Origin: Plasmodium coatneyi
Lineage: Eukaryota > Apicomplexa > Aconoidasida > Haemosporida > Plasmodiidae
Length of the DNA: 64,000 nucleotides
Direction of reading: 5' to 3'
Assembly (NCBI RefSeq): GCF_001680005.1
Contig: NC_033567.1
Span: forward strand, 3,534,001-3,598,000
Shown: in pieces, positions 10,720 to 21,865 of the stretch
How the letters are laid out: the number at the start of each line of letters is the position of its first letter
Numbering within the stretch: position 1 is the first letter of the stretch
The notes under the pieces: model-generated
Database searches by the model: none
Seen by the model: the letters and a program-made list of their open reading frames with translations, nothing else
What the model was told of the DNA's origin: nothing
Made by a program: the position numbers and the translations under genes

Positions 10720-13700
10720 TTAGAATATTTTTTCCAATAAATTTAATAGAATGCTGAAATAATGAGGTAATTCGTTTATTAAATTTAAGGGAATGCACAT
10801 GTAGTCGAAGCTGTAAATTGTTTTATTCATAATTTCGTTAATTTCGGAGGAGGATGACTTGTTTAATTTGGGTGCCTACAAGGGGGAACAACAGACGCAC
10901 ATGAGTGTGCACACACATATATATATGTTTATGTACATATGTACTTCACGTATTCACTTTTTCTGCTAATTTTTTTGCATAAGTGAAAAAAAAAAAAATT
11001 GTCCCATATGACTCCTTTTCATTTTTTGCCCTCATCAGCTTTAAAGAATTTGCACAGTTTTTCGTCACAATCACATTTTTTGTTAGCAAATAATTAATGA
11101 GAGATTTGCACACACTAAATGTATCATCCCCTGCTGAGCTATTCTTAAAACTGAGAAAGCTCTGCTTCTTATTTTTGTGTTTGCTTTTATGTGTGTTTTA
11201 CGACATACGGTGTGCAGCGTAAATTATGGATATGTATAATTTTATTCAATAAATTTGCAAGTTATATTTGACGGAGGAGAGGTTAGCTTTCGTTGCAGTG
11301 GCATCTCTCTCGTTATGCCAGTTTGTTTGGCTTCTGAAAATTAGTGCCTCCCCATGGAACCGCTCCATGTGGGGAATTTCATGTACGTATGCATTACTTT
11401 TTTTTTTTTTTTTTTTTTTGTGATTATAAATTTCATCACGTTATAACTGCCATCATATTATTCTTTAATGAAATAACATTTTTTTGGACCACCTTTAATT
11501 AAAACTGCGTGACGCACATAAGATAGGAAAGCTGTGTATATATTCTCATCACGTTGCTGATTTGGGCCAAATGTACCAGGAATGTGATCGCTCCCCCGTG
11601 GTGTGTTCCAAATTTTGCAACGAGTGGCAGTTTACCCCTTTTATTTGATAGAATTACTCTAAGGGGGAGTTGTCTGTGTATACGCATTCCCGCAGGCACC
11701 TATGCACAGTGCGCGATTTTTTTCTCATTTTTATGTAAGAGCATTACCTTTGGGTACCTCTGGCTGAAATGAGTTAATATTAACGTTTTACACTGGACTT
11801 CTAGACCTGCGGGGTACATGTGTGCAGTTATTTGTGGAGGATTTAAAAAAAAAAAAATGATGAACTGGGGTCATCATACCAAAACGACATCACAACAGTG
11901 GTGTGTGTGTGTGTTTTTTTTTCTTTTTTTTTTAATCCTTACTAATTTGCATAGCTTCATGTGTTGTAGAGTGCTTCTTATGAATGGCTTCGTCCAGCAA
12001 TTCGTCATCAAAGGTGGCTAAGAATTTTAAAAAACATTGGTATGTACATAAATGGAATTGTCTTAATTTTGTTGCCCTACTATGTAGTAGAGAACACTTA
12101 TAGGTGCCTCCTTCGTAGACCGGTTTGACATTTTCAAACTTTTTTTTTTTTTACCTTCGTGTATTAAGATATCACAGTTTTTGGAGAACATTTTGACATT
12201 ATCGCATGGTCTTGTGTCCGCTGAGTAAACCACGGAACCGATATTTTTGCGTTCAATTTTTATGCCGTAGGACTCTTTAACATGGTTAACCTGTAAGGGG
12301 GAATTTTAAGGAGAAATTGTGCAGAGCTAATTATGTTCCTTCCTTTTTGAGGTACCCGTAAAATGTGCGCCCCAGTTACGCGCACCCAATACTTCATTAT
12401 GAATGGAAAGGATTTATAAAACATGCGTACCTTAAAAGGACGGAGAAATACAAAGCTGTCGTCATCGCCGACTTTTTCCTTTACTTCCAAATTTTCTTTA
12501 TTGTACAACACGTTCACTGGTTTGTCAAAAAAGAGTTCACCAAATAAATTCATCCAACTTTTTAGCGTTGACGGGATCAGTATGAGCGGGTCATCTAGGT
12601 GTGGAAATAGGAGTCTGCGCATATGCAGTAGGTAGTAAAGTCCCATGTGGTGATCTGCGTGTGCGTGTGAAATGAATACTACTCTGCAGTTAGGAGGGGA
12701 GAAATGAGGATAGAATGGGGTGTATATTTATGCATCTTCTCTTTGCTGTCTATGGAGGTGTAACAAATTTTACGAAACGGAAAAAAAAAGAAAAAATGCG
12801 CTCCATCCAAATTGATACATGCAATATACTCTTAAACAATTATCACAGCGCACGTTTTTGGAGAAATACAAATTCAAACACATTGCAGCATGTAGGTGGA
12901 TTACTTAATCGACTTAATGGTCTTGGAAAAATGGAGCCACGACTGGCTCATCCAGTACAGCTGGTAGAGGGAGCCCTCTCCAAAATCCAAGACAATTCTG
13001 AAATTTTCTTCAATGTTTAAAATGATGCCAGAAACGTTTCTAAACGTTGAGGGCATTGAACAACCGGTACCGAGAAAATAAAAGGAAGGAAATTTTAAGT
13101 AACTCTCCGTTGCTCTATTGTTAAAATGGTCAAATGTCTTTAGTAATTCTTCATTATTCCTTAAGACGTTCGATATTTTCGCGGAATTAAAAATTGTTGG
13201 ATATAATTCGCATAGCATCTCTTCCGTGCTTATGCTAACTTTGTGAAACGGATGCAGAACAAATTTGCTCAGTGGGTTGTACACAAGGTACGAATCGCTT
13301 TGTTCGCACTTTGTGTGGTTTGCTTCGTCCTTCTCCACCACTTCCTTTACTGCCTCTTTTATCTCTTCCTTCACTTCTTTTCCCACCTCCTTTAAATCCC
13401 CCGCGGTAGGACCATGTGAGGCGCTCCCCTCTTGGGAGGAATTCCCTATTTGGAATGCGGGTCCACCCTCCTTCGCAGTTGAGGCCAAATTTCCGCCTTC
13501 CCTCCCATCACCATTATCCGATGATGCGTGGCAATGATCGTACAGGGGGGTGTCCGCTTTGTACTTCAAAAAAATGGTAGGCAATAATTTCGAAAGGAAG
13601 TTGTTCAATGATGCTGTGGAAACAAATGGACATACTTTCAAAGAACTACTGGATTGATTGCATTTAACATTTTTCACATTTTTTAAACTTAAAAAAAAAT

Positions 13701-14853
13701 TTTTATAATTGTCCATATTGGTAATTTCTTCCCCAGATAAATGAAAAATATATTCCAAATTTTTTAAATAATAATCTCCCCTACTGGCAAGTTTGTCCAA
13801 CAAATATTTTACGTCAGCAGCATCCTCTACATCAATAACTAGGGCCTTCCTTCCGTCTATGTTTTTATCGCACACGTCTTCAGGCTTTATTACTTTACCA
13901 TTTAACGTAATGGCCTTTCCAGATTTTAGTATTCCGTAGTATTTTCCTGGTGGGATATTTAAGCTCTTTGCCTTTTCGACATGGAATTTTCCAATTGTTT
14001 GGGGACACTCAATTGCATAGCAAATGGTGCTGAACTTTTTCTTCACTGGTCCCTTCTCTGGTTTGGTCTCCTTGTCGTTCCGTTTGTCCTTTGTAGTGCC
14101 GGGGAGCCCCTCTTCGTGAAGAAGCTCTCTATCGGGTTGTTTTCCCTCAGGAATTCCTTCACTGGGGTGGTCTTCCTGGTGGGATTGTCCATTTGGGGTG
14201 TGTTTCCCATCCACTTCGCCATTTTCGTGGTCACCCTTGTGATTGTCCCCATTCGGGGTGCACTCCCCCTGTAGCTTCCTCTTCTTAAAATTATCCGAAC
14301 GGCCTTCCCCAGAGGGGCCATGTTTTACTGCTCCCCCTTCACGTGAGTGATTCGTTCCCTGACGATGCATGTCACTCGATTCGGGAGCTATTTTCTCTTC
14401 AATATTATTCACTCCTTCTACGCACTGGTTCGGCATGTCACTTTCTCCTTTTTCTTGTAGCATTATTGGCGTTATAACAACGTTTCCCTTTAAAACTACA
14501 GGAAGATTTTCACAAATTTCGTGTACTTGTAATTTTATATTTTTCAGTTTCGCAAAGGAAGACTTGAAATTGTTAACTATTTGTTCTATCGGCTTCGGTC
14601 CATAAATGGATATATCACTATTTGCTATGTTATCTATGGTTAGGAGGAGACCAACTAACCCTCCAATTGTTTCTGGATTAATTTTCGTAAAAAATATATT
14701 CCTAGTTTTAACGACATGTAACTTATGCTCGTTCAAAAATCTTTGCACATTTTCTCCACAGTTAAACAGTGTGAATTCTCCGTTCACAAATAGGCGCAGG
14801 CTCGGCGGCACTGCCAGTTTGTGACACCCTACCATTTGGATGTACACCTCCAT
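10720..14853 (-). CDS. tRNase Z, long form (ELAC2-type), at least seven exons
   Basis: Exons on the minus strand, read from splice sites and phase: 14853-12905, 12683-12431, 12290-12155, 12017-11943, 11806-11748, 11161 to about 11020 (donor unresolved), and 10875-10720. The product, about 900 residues, is a metallo-beta-lactamase-fold endonuclease that removes tRNA 3' trailers. Exon 1 carries the ELAC2 amino half, a hydrophilic spacer, then LGTGCSMPSTFRNVSG and DFGEGS. Exon 2 supplies the metal motif SHAHADHHMGL. Exon 3 gives VVYSADTRPC and ILIHE. Exon 4 gives the KHSTTHEA motif. Exon 5 gives LILTHFSQRYPK, and the last exon IYSFDYMCIPL. All five characterised junctions keep the reading frame. 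The long form suits nuclear or organellar tRNA processing; targeting cannot be read with confidence. The unresolved point is the junction between the last two exons. Confidence 0.9.
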
Positions 14854-16152
14854 TTTGTGTAGCTTGTCTGTTTTATATAGTGGAGACCTCCTTCGGTGCA
14901 GCCCTTTTTTGAGGTGGGCTTGGCTATCTTGTTCGCGCGTCTAGCAGTGAGCTTAAGCGCTAAGGCAATATGGGTTCAAAAAATGGGTTACAAAAATGGA
15001 TTCACACATGGCTGCACAAGAGTACTTCCTTCAAGGACTGCTTCACAAATGGAAAAACTGTTCACTGGTTGGACGGTTTGAGGAAAATTCAACCATTCGT
15101 GACTATGCTCGTTTAGCAACTTTGTGCATATATATGCTTTGACGCAAGAATTTCAAATTATGCCAAAAAAAAATAATGAAACGAATAAGTAAAACAAAAA
15201 AAAGGTACTTTGGGACAAGTTAAATAGAACTCACGATAAGTTAGGCGAATGAATTAAGATTGAAAAATTGCTTGTCCTCCCCTGTTCTCAAAAAAAAGGT
15301 GGGGAAGAAAAATTATTACCACTCACAAAATGAGTAAATAAACAACATAAGTGTACGCACAAGGATTATGGTTATTAATACTTTTCCTGGTGGGCCTGCC
15401 TCTGAACGATGTGCTGCGCCCGCACCCTTTATTTTACAACAACCTCGCATCCATTTATTAAGCGCCTTTGTTACGCGGGGGGAGTTGCTTCGAATTATGT
15501 TGAGTCCAACTGAAAAAAAGGCAGATGGAGTTGTCGCCCTTTTTCTCATAACAAGAAAAAAAAAGGGAAACAAAAAAAGTAATTTACAGTATGGAATAGG
15601 TAAAGTAGGACGTAACTACCTTCACAGTGACTCTCTTTTGGGGGAGAATGCACTCAACATACATGAAGGACAAATCGTGTGAGCGTTTGAAAAAAGCAAC
15701 GTATGGATGAGAGCATTACATATATTTATCTGCATCTTGCGTGGCTCTTTGACCGGGTCAAGAAAAAATGAAATAATCTACCCAGGTTGGGCAGAAAAAA
15801 AAAAAAAAAAAAGCAGCAACTGTATAAACTGCGCGATTGCTAAAACATAGGTAAGGGGAAGTGTGCCCCATATTACTGTTCATTTAATAGTGGAAAATTT
15901 TATGCAAAAATAGTTCCAAGTGCTCACACGTGTGGAAATGTTAACATTTCGTAGTGTTTTCCAAACAAGAGAAGGTATAAGTGAAAGCGTCAAAGGGGCA
16001 TTTTTTAATAGCCCACTTTTCGTAACCAAATGAGGTGTAAAGTGATGCAAAAACAGCAAGATCCAAAAATGTATCAATGAGGGAACACCCATCTACACAA
16101 TCCCAATTGTCATATATAACCCCATTTTATGATAACCTCTACGACGGAATAA
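14854..16152. other. Divergent promoter region
   Basis: Spacer between the minus-strand tRNase Z start and the plus-strand 359-residue gene, so it should carry promoters for both. It has A-rich tracts (15550-15580, 15797-15812). The longest ORF (15368-15682, 104 codons) has no domain and non-coding-like composition. Confidence 0.45.
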
Positions 16153-17232
16153 ATGGAATGTGGATATCCAAATGAAGGGAAATTCCACCAAGTAGTTCAG
16201 ACCATAAAGGAGAAAATTGAAAAGCACGATTTAAGCAAATGGAAGGACATTGTGAAACCGGAAGAGGGTCCAAAATATGACGAATATTTTGAGCGTCTGC
16301 TGAGGGAAGGCAGTCAAGAAAAGGACACCCACGATGGGGGTGCCCATGGGATTCATGATCTATCCGCCGAACAGGTGGAAGAACCCCCTCCAGGGGGCTA
16401 CGGAGCAACCGGGTATGAAGAAAACAAAACAGAGTTTCAGCTGAACAAAGAATTCTTCGACAAGATAACTAATAAGGAAAAATTTTACTTCCTACTGAAC
16501 ATAAAAGAAATGATGGAAACGAGTTGGTTATTGGCACAAAAAAGATTGGAGGGGATTAAATTGGAGGAGAAGTCCAAACCAGTTAACGTTAAGGAGTTAT
16601 TAAATTACTCCCAAAAAATTGCAGACACGACATGTGCCCCACCAGAGTGCGACAACATAAACGACAAAATAATGCATCAAGAATATTACCCCAATTATCA
16701 TTTTTTAAATTTTGTGAATGTAGAAGAAATACATTTGTCCAAACTATTCCAGCTACAAAAATATAGTACCGTTTGCTTCCCCCCAATTATTACCATACAG
16801 GAGGGTAAGGACAATATGCTCCTTGTTGACATAACCTGCACTACTCCCCACGTCACCATTTATTACAGAATCAATGATGAGACGGATGAGTACATATATG
16901 ATGCAGTTAACAAGCCGCAAATTAGGAAAAGAAAAAAGATCAATGTTTACGGATGGTCAATTAAAAATGGACATATAAAATCGAGAGTTACATGCATTTC
17001 GAAATCGTATAAAGTTGAGGAAGACGATTCGTTTTTCCTTACGGATAATTTGGCAAATAAGGAACAGGGGGAACAACCACCAGGCTCTTCCAAAAGGAGT
17101 ATGGAATCTAATGCCCCTGATAAGCCATCTCAATTTACAAATGTCTTTAAAAATTTGGGCTTCCTACTCAGCCGAAAAAAGAAGAAAACAGAGGAATCCT
17201 CATCAAATGGGGAGTCATCGAGTGAGGGGTAG
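16153..17232 (+). CDS. Conserved protein with a chitobiase-C-terminal-like beta domain
   Basis: This 359-residue hydrophilic protein lacks a signal peptide or membrane helix. The first 200 residues are helical and charged. Residues about 210-290 (PPIITIQEG, then VDITCTTPHVTIYYRINDE, then INVYGWSIKNGHIKSRV) match the pattern of the small Ig-like CHB_HEX_C fold: a threonine-rich strand, a TPHVTIYYRIND turn, and a later strand of the form xVYAWSxKxGxxxS. In other organisms this fold is an accessory module of carbohydrate enzymes and also occurs in unrelated eukaryotic proteins. The tail is Ser/Lys/Glu-rich low complexity. It converges on the COG3-like gene with about 350 bases between the stops. 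Function is unknown, and the fold assignment is pattern-based. Confidence 0.8.
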   Translation: MECGYPNEGKFHQVVQTIKEKIEKHDLSKWKDIVKPEEGPKYDEYFERLLREGSQEKDTHDGGAHGIHDLSAEQVEEPPPGGYGATGYEENKTEFQLNKEFFDKITNKEKFYFLLNIKEMMETSWLLAQKRLEGIKLEEKSKPVNVKELLNYSQKIADTTCAPPECDNINDKIMHQEYYPNYHFLNFVNVEEIHLSKLFQLQKYSTVCFPPIITIQEGKDNMLLVDITCTTPHVTIYYRINDETDEYIYDAVNKPQIRKRKKINVYGWSIKNGHIKSRVTCISKSYKVEEDDSFFLTDNLANKEQGEQPPGSSKRSMESNAPDKPSQFTNVFKNLGFLLSRKKKKTEESSSNGESSSEG

Positions 17233-17583
17233 GGGTAACACATACTTTTGTGGGGTCTGCCCACACAGTTAATACGAAAAAATAAGCATGTGTGCCGCTG
17301 GCCATAAAGCAGGATGTGCGACTCCGAAGATTAGCCACCTGCACGATAGGAGCAGATGCACGCGCGAAGTAGCGAACAGTACAATAGCAACCACTGCTGT
17401 GTTACCCATTTGTTCAGGTCTGACCTGACTTCCGCTTTTTTTTTTTTTTTTTGTGTGTGCAAATTTTCCCGTGTGGACGCAAAGCGCGACACAGAGAAGT
17501 ATACCAATATAGTTAGACAAAAACAGTTCTTTTGAGACAACTACACATATGCGCGCAAGTGCATCGTAGTTGAACGACGTGCG
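17233..17583. other. Convergent intergenic spacer
   Basis: Short spacer between two convergent stop codons, with a 16-base T run near 17437-17452. Poly-A and termination signals of both flanking genes are expected here, but no specific element can be named. Confidence 0.4.
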
Positions 17584-20049
17584 TCATATAAGTGACGAAT
17601 TTTTCAAAAGGACATCCTTTATCTGATCGGGCGAGTAAAGCATGTTCACTTTTTTGGAATACATTTCGTACAAGTGTGCATATTCCTTATGTATGTTATT
17701 AAATATGGCCAACTGCATGTCCTTTTTGACATGATTTGATTGAATTTTGTTCACCACAGGGAAATCATTAAACTTCTCCGAAAAAGCAAATTTATAAAAA
17801 TTTTCCAGAATCAGTTCTACTTCCTTTATGTTACTTTCTTCCCCTTTCCTAATTTTATCTAACTTTAGGGAGGCCAATAAATTTTTATTTTCCAGCTCCA
17901 ATACTTTTTCCATTTTTTCCTGGATAATTATACCCAGCAAATCGTAGTACTTAGAGGACCCTTCAAACATTTTCACATTTTCTTGCATAAAGATAAATAT
18001 ATTTATAATAAATATGTAATCCCTTTCTATATTCTGACTTTTATTTTTCAAGGAGTTATTTATTAGGGGGTTGATTGTGATGTCCAGGACGTTTTGAAAA
18101 TTCTGCTCCTTGTAGTGGTGCCCGAATAGGTCACTATTCCTTGTGTATATAGAGTATACATTATTTAAGGCACTGAATATTTTTTTTACAACTGACAGTG
18201 TGTTGTCAAAATAATTGGGTTCGTCCACTTTGGTGATTTTACTAAGGTAGAAAGTGACAACATCTTTTTGCCACAGCGAGATGAATTCGTTTTCTATTTT
18301 TTTCTGTATTTTTTGCGTAAATTTTAGCAACTTGCAGTTGTATTTTTCCTCCACTTTGCTTCTCGCCCCGTCATCGGGTTCAAGATTGGCGAGTTCATTC
18401 GAGCTCTGCCGTTTTTCGTCTCCACGTTCATCTTCGTCTAAAGATCCTTCTTCTTCAACCACATTTGGGACAATCCCCACATTTTTTATTTCGTCTACAT
18501 CATCTCCCTTTTGAGAATATTCCGTGTTTATATTGTTCACTGGTTCACCGCTTAACAGCTTTTCTTCGTTCGTCTGATCGGTGCGCTCTCCGCTCGGAAG
18601 TTTACTCTGCGCACCATCTGCGACGCTGCTGGGGAGGTCCCACAAAATGGAGTTCCTCCCTTGAATTCCCTTGCCAAGATTAATTTTGTAATTTTCTAGG
18701 AATGAATTTTCGTGAATAGGGACTCCATCCTGTAAGTTGGGCCCACTAGGTTGACGACCATCCGAATCCGCACTAAAGCGTATCATTTCGATGGAATTTT
18801 CTCTAATAATATCTCTGACGTCTTGTGTTATTTCACAGCTATTTTGAAATTCTTTCAATTTAAAGATGAACATGTCTACAATGTGAAACAGTTCATAACA
18901 TGTATCGTAACTCTTCGGGTAGCTGCTCAAATTTGTGTCTAAAAAATGACTGTAGGGAGCATACAAGGAGTCAATTATGGTGTATAAATTGTTATGCATA
19001 TTTTCCAGCTGAGCAGTTATGTACGGGATTGGTATGTTGGAATAATAATAATTGAACAGAAGCAGGATTTTGAAGAAATTATCCTCCGACGTTAATAAGT
19101 AGTACATTGTTGAAAAAAAGTTTTTAAATATTTCCACAGAATCATCTATGGAATCATCTATCGGGTGGAACTCCCCTTCTGAGTTGTTCCTCCCAACTGC
19201 GTTACTCCCATGACTGCTAAACAAATCGTTGTAATTTCTTTTCAGCAATTTCACTCTAAGGTGTAAAAAATTAGCGAAACATATGTTGAAGTATTCCATA
19301 TTTTCGATAATAATTTTATAGCACAATTTTGTCAAGGGGGAAAAATTCTGGACATAATTTTTTATCATAATTTTTCTCTTTTCTTTTTCTTCCGAAATGG
19401 GACACAACAATAAATCTGCATCCTTGTTTGTCCTTCTATAACAATTGTTATTCTCTCTGATCAGATAGAGGCACATTTTCTTGCACGCCTTATTCAATAT
19501 ATTGCTGTAATGCTTGGAGTAATATTTGCTTACTCTATCAGTTGAATTCTCGTTTAGCAACTTTATTATATTTTCCTTTGTATATTCAAACTGCTTTAAG
19601 TGTTCAAAAAATGCAATATTTAGCGAAACATTTATGTCCGTTAAATTGTTATAGCTTAGGGGACTTAAACTGTATTGCTTTAAAATTTTGTCATACATTT
19701 TTTCTTTCTTCCTGATAGTATATTTTTCCTTCTTCAGTTTTTCCATTTCCTCCAGAATTTCGCTTGTCATTTTGCTACTTTCCAAGATTTTCTCTTCTGC
19801 ATTTTTGTCTAACTCGCTAACTTTTTTTAAGTCCTTTTGAATATTCTGAAAATGTGTGAAGAATACATTTGCCTCCTTGAACATATTCTCGAAGCGATCT
19901 AATTTTTCCAACTCGTTATCTTCCTCATCGTATAGAACGCTGTACTTGTTGAATGTGCCCTGAAATTTTTTAATCTTCCCCAGGTCGTTACTTAGCCTAT
20001 TTGCGTTCCCCAACGAGTCGGGGTCTTCACATATCTGTACGTCGTCCAT
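17584..20049 (-). CDS. Conserved oligomeric Golgi complex subunit 3-like (COG3/Sec34)
   Basis: This single ORF encodes 821 residues. The amino part is predicted coiled coil (about residues 45-115, heptad-rich Glu/Lys/Leu). It is followed by a stretch around 125-210 that resembles the Sec34/COG3 signature: LSPLSYNNLTDINVSLN, then FFEHLKQFEYTKENI, then YYSKHYSNILNKACKKMCLY. In COG3 families this is where FF..L..LD.., K.Y..K....L..AL.L occurs. An acidic low-complexity insert follows at about 430-560, and the carboxy half is helical. COG3 acts in the tethering complex for retrograde vesicles at the Golgi. No membrane segment is present, as expected. The start at 20049 is the first Met after non-coding DNA. 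Exocyst or GARP subunits share this helical architecture and are the main alternatives. Confidence 0.65.
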   Translation of the reverse strand: MDDVQICEDPDSLGNANRLSNDLGKIKKFQGTFNKYSVLYDEEDNELEKLDRFENMFKEANVFFTHFQNIQKDLKKVSELDKNAEEKILESSKMTSEILEEMEKLKKEKYTIRKKEKMYDKILKQYSLSPLSYNNLTDINVSLNIAFFEHLKQFEYTKENIIKLLNENSTDRVSKYYSKHYSNILNKACKKMCLYLIRENNNCYRRTNKDADLLLCPISEEKEKRKIMIKNYVQNFSPLTKLCYKIIIENMEYFNICFANFLHLRVKLLKRNYNDLFSSHGSNAVGRNNSEGEFHPIDDSIDDSVEIFKNFFSTMYYLLTSEDNFFKILLLFNYYYSNIPIPYITAQLENMHNNLYTIIDSLYAPYSHFLDTNLSSYPKSYDTCYELFHIVDMFIFKLKEFQNSCEITQDVRDIIRENSIEMIRFSADSDGRQPSGPNLQDGVPIHENSFLENYKINLGKGIQGRNSILWDLPSSVADGAQSKLPSGERTDQTNEEKLLSGEPVNNINTEYSQKGDDVDEIKNVGIVPNVVEEEGSLDEDERGDEKRQSSNELANLEPDDGARSKVEEKYNCKLLKFTQKIQKKIENEFISLWQKDVVTFYLSKITKVDEPNYFDNTLSVVKKIFSALNNVYSIYTRNSDLFGHHYKEQNFQNVLDITINPLINNSLKNKSQNIERDYIFIINIFIFMQENVKMFEGSSKYYDLLGIIIQEKMEKVLELENKNLLASLKLDKIRKGEESNIKEVELILENFYKFAFSEKFNDFPVVNKIQSNHVKKDMQLAIFNNIHKEYAHLYEMYSKKVNMLYSPDQIKDVLLKNSSLI

Positions 20050-21040
20050 TTAGTTTATGGCTAATTCGATCTGCGATGGGAAACTACCAATTGGTTCTTT
20101 TACCCCATTGGGAAATGAGGAAAGGGTTGGCCTACTACTTTGCGTTGCTTGCTAAAATGGAGTGGTCTTTCTTCGATGATGTTTATACACCCCAGGGTTA
20201 GTGTACACCCGTGCTCACGCATGTGTACGGATGCACATGTATGTGCTTACCCACGTTCGCGTTCATGATAGCCCGAACCGGTAAGAAATTCCCCTGCCCT
20301 CCGTGTACTTCTATACGTTCTAAAAAGGGTCAACGGGTGAGGTTGGCCATGCGCGAAAATTATTTCCCCTGGGAAGTGCGCTACAATTGAGCAAACCTTT
20401 CCAATATGGCCACTTAATGGAGCCATTCAAAGGAGCAAATTGGATGAGTTCACAAACGAGATCCGAAAAAATATTTCCAAAAAAGCTCTGCGTCCCATTT
20501 GGTAAACGCATAAAGTGCGCAACGAACGTGCACCTTGGAAAAAAAAAAAATAAAGGGACCCCTAAGGGGGGTTAGCACTTTTGCATATTGGTTTTTCCAT
20601 TGGGCTTCCTCACAATGGGGGGTACAAATTTTTACCCATTTTCCACCTTTAAAAAGTCTAACATATTTTACTATGGAGGTGCCTCTTTTTTTAAAAAATG
20701 TCGAAAGAAGCGAGTCATTACACCAAGTTCGCGCATTACTAAATGAGGGACCCATTCATTGCGTGAAATAATTTTGCAGCGAATTGATCTAATTAAATAT
20801 AAACCTGTGATTGTAGGTTATGGTACACATCGTGGGATGACAACGCAGAGGCGACCAAAATACACGCGCTTTGAATAAATCGACATAAGCACACAGGTTG
20901 AGAAGCGCGTGTACATTTAAATAGCATACACACGTGCATGTATACCTATATACATAAACTGGCACCTACGAAAGCGGCACCCATTCGCGCTAGCAACTGG
21001 GATTTGCACGAAAAGCATGTTAAAAACTCAATGCAACAAT
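20050..21040. other. Upstream region of the COG3-like gene
   Basis: Both neighbours lie on the minus strand, so this is the COG3-like promoter plus the 3' flank of the upstream gene. It contains G-rich patches such as GGGACCCCTAAGGGGGG near 20555-20573, which can pair as a short hairpin (ACCCCTAAGGGGG). No gene is supported. Confidence 0.4.
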
Positions 21041-21865
21041 TTAGTGAAAATGAGATGGATACAAAACAGTCTTCGGGACAGAAAGGGGGTCCCCATTGTT
21101 TATAAAAAACTTATGTCCCTCCTGTTTCAATTTTTCAAAGCATTCCTTCTTACATTGGACATCCAGCCAACGACATTCCTTACATCTCATCTTGGGGTAC
21201 ATAAAAAATAGCTTACCATGCCATGTGAAGTCTCTTTTTCTTCCATCCAAATGTCCATATGCATAAGGCTTGGGGCATGGAGGCTTCATGGTAAAATGAA
21301 CCTGTGCATGGTACCATAAATATAGGCAAGTTACGAATAAAAAATAAACATGAAATTTTAAAAATATCATTAACTTCCTTTCGTATTCAGTTAGCATAAC
21401 TGTGGTTAATCTAGAATATGGCTCTAAATCGAGGATCCACTCCTTTCTGTTATTATATCTTGTCAAAAATCCGGTTATGTCTAAATATCTGTATATCTTC
21501 TGCCCTATGGTTTCTTTTTCATTTTTATTAAAGAGGATGATAACATTGGAGTTTTGCAGAATGGACACGTCATTTTTTGAATATTGCTCCGATAAACCAT
21601 TAGCATTTCCATTCGTTGTTGCAAAACATTTTCTCAGATTTGTTTTGAAAATTTGGCTGTCCTTCTGGTTGGTACTTATGATGGATGAAAATAATCCATT
21701 GCGATTAATAATGCAGCTTTGCATATGATTGGTAACCGTTACGTACGTCCTTAGGAATATTTTGTTTCCACCCTTTTCGTAAACACTTGAAAAAATGTTA
21801 AAGGTATCATTTCTTCCATTTCGCAAAAATTGTAGCATCATATTCTTCTCGCTCTTATGCAGCAT
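21041..21865 (-). CDS. Probable mitochondrial membrane protein, COX6A-like carboxy end
   Basis: The ORF encodes 274 residues. The amino region is basic with Phe, Asn and few acids (MLHKSEKNMMLQFLRNGRND), compatible with a mitochondrial presequence. A single hydrophobic helix lies near residue 185 (FHVYFLFVTCLYLWYHA), followed by KPYAYGHLDGRKRDFTWHGK and a cysteine-rich tail (CKECRWLDVQCKKECF). The order helix, then P-Y-x-Y-x-H-L-x-x-R-x-R-x-F-x-W resembles cytochrome c oxidase subunit VIa, whose matrix helix is followed by PYLxIRxKxFPWG. Apicomplexan complex IV subunits are known to be enlarged and divergent, so this fits, but the match is short. The four-cysteine tail could instead mark a twin-Cys imported protein. 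Confidence 0.75.
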   Translation of the reverse strand: MLHKSEKNMMLQFLRNGRNDTFNIFSSVYEKGGNKIFLRTYVTVTNHMQSCIINRNGLFSSIISTNQKDSQIFKTNLRKCFATTNGNANGLSEQYSKNDVSILQNSNVIILFNKNEKETIGQKIYRYLDITGFLTRYNNRKEWILDLEPYSRLTTVMLTEYERKLMIFLKFHVYFLFVTCLYLWYHAQVHFTMKPPCPKPYAYGHLDGRKRDFTWHGKLFFMYPKMRCKECRWLDVQCKKECFEKLKQEGHKFFINNGDPLSVPKTVLYPSHFH

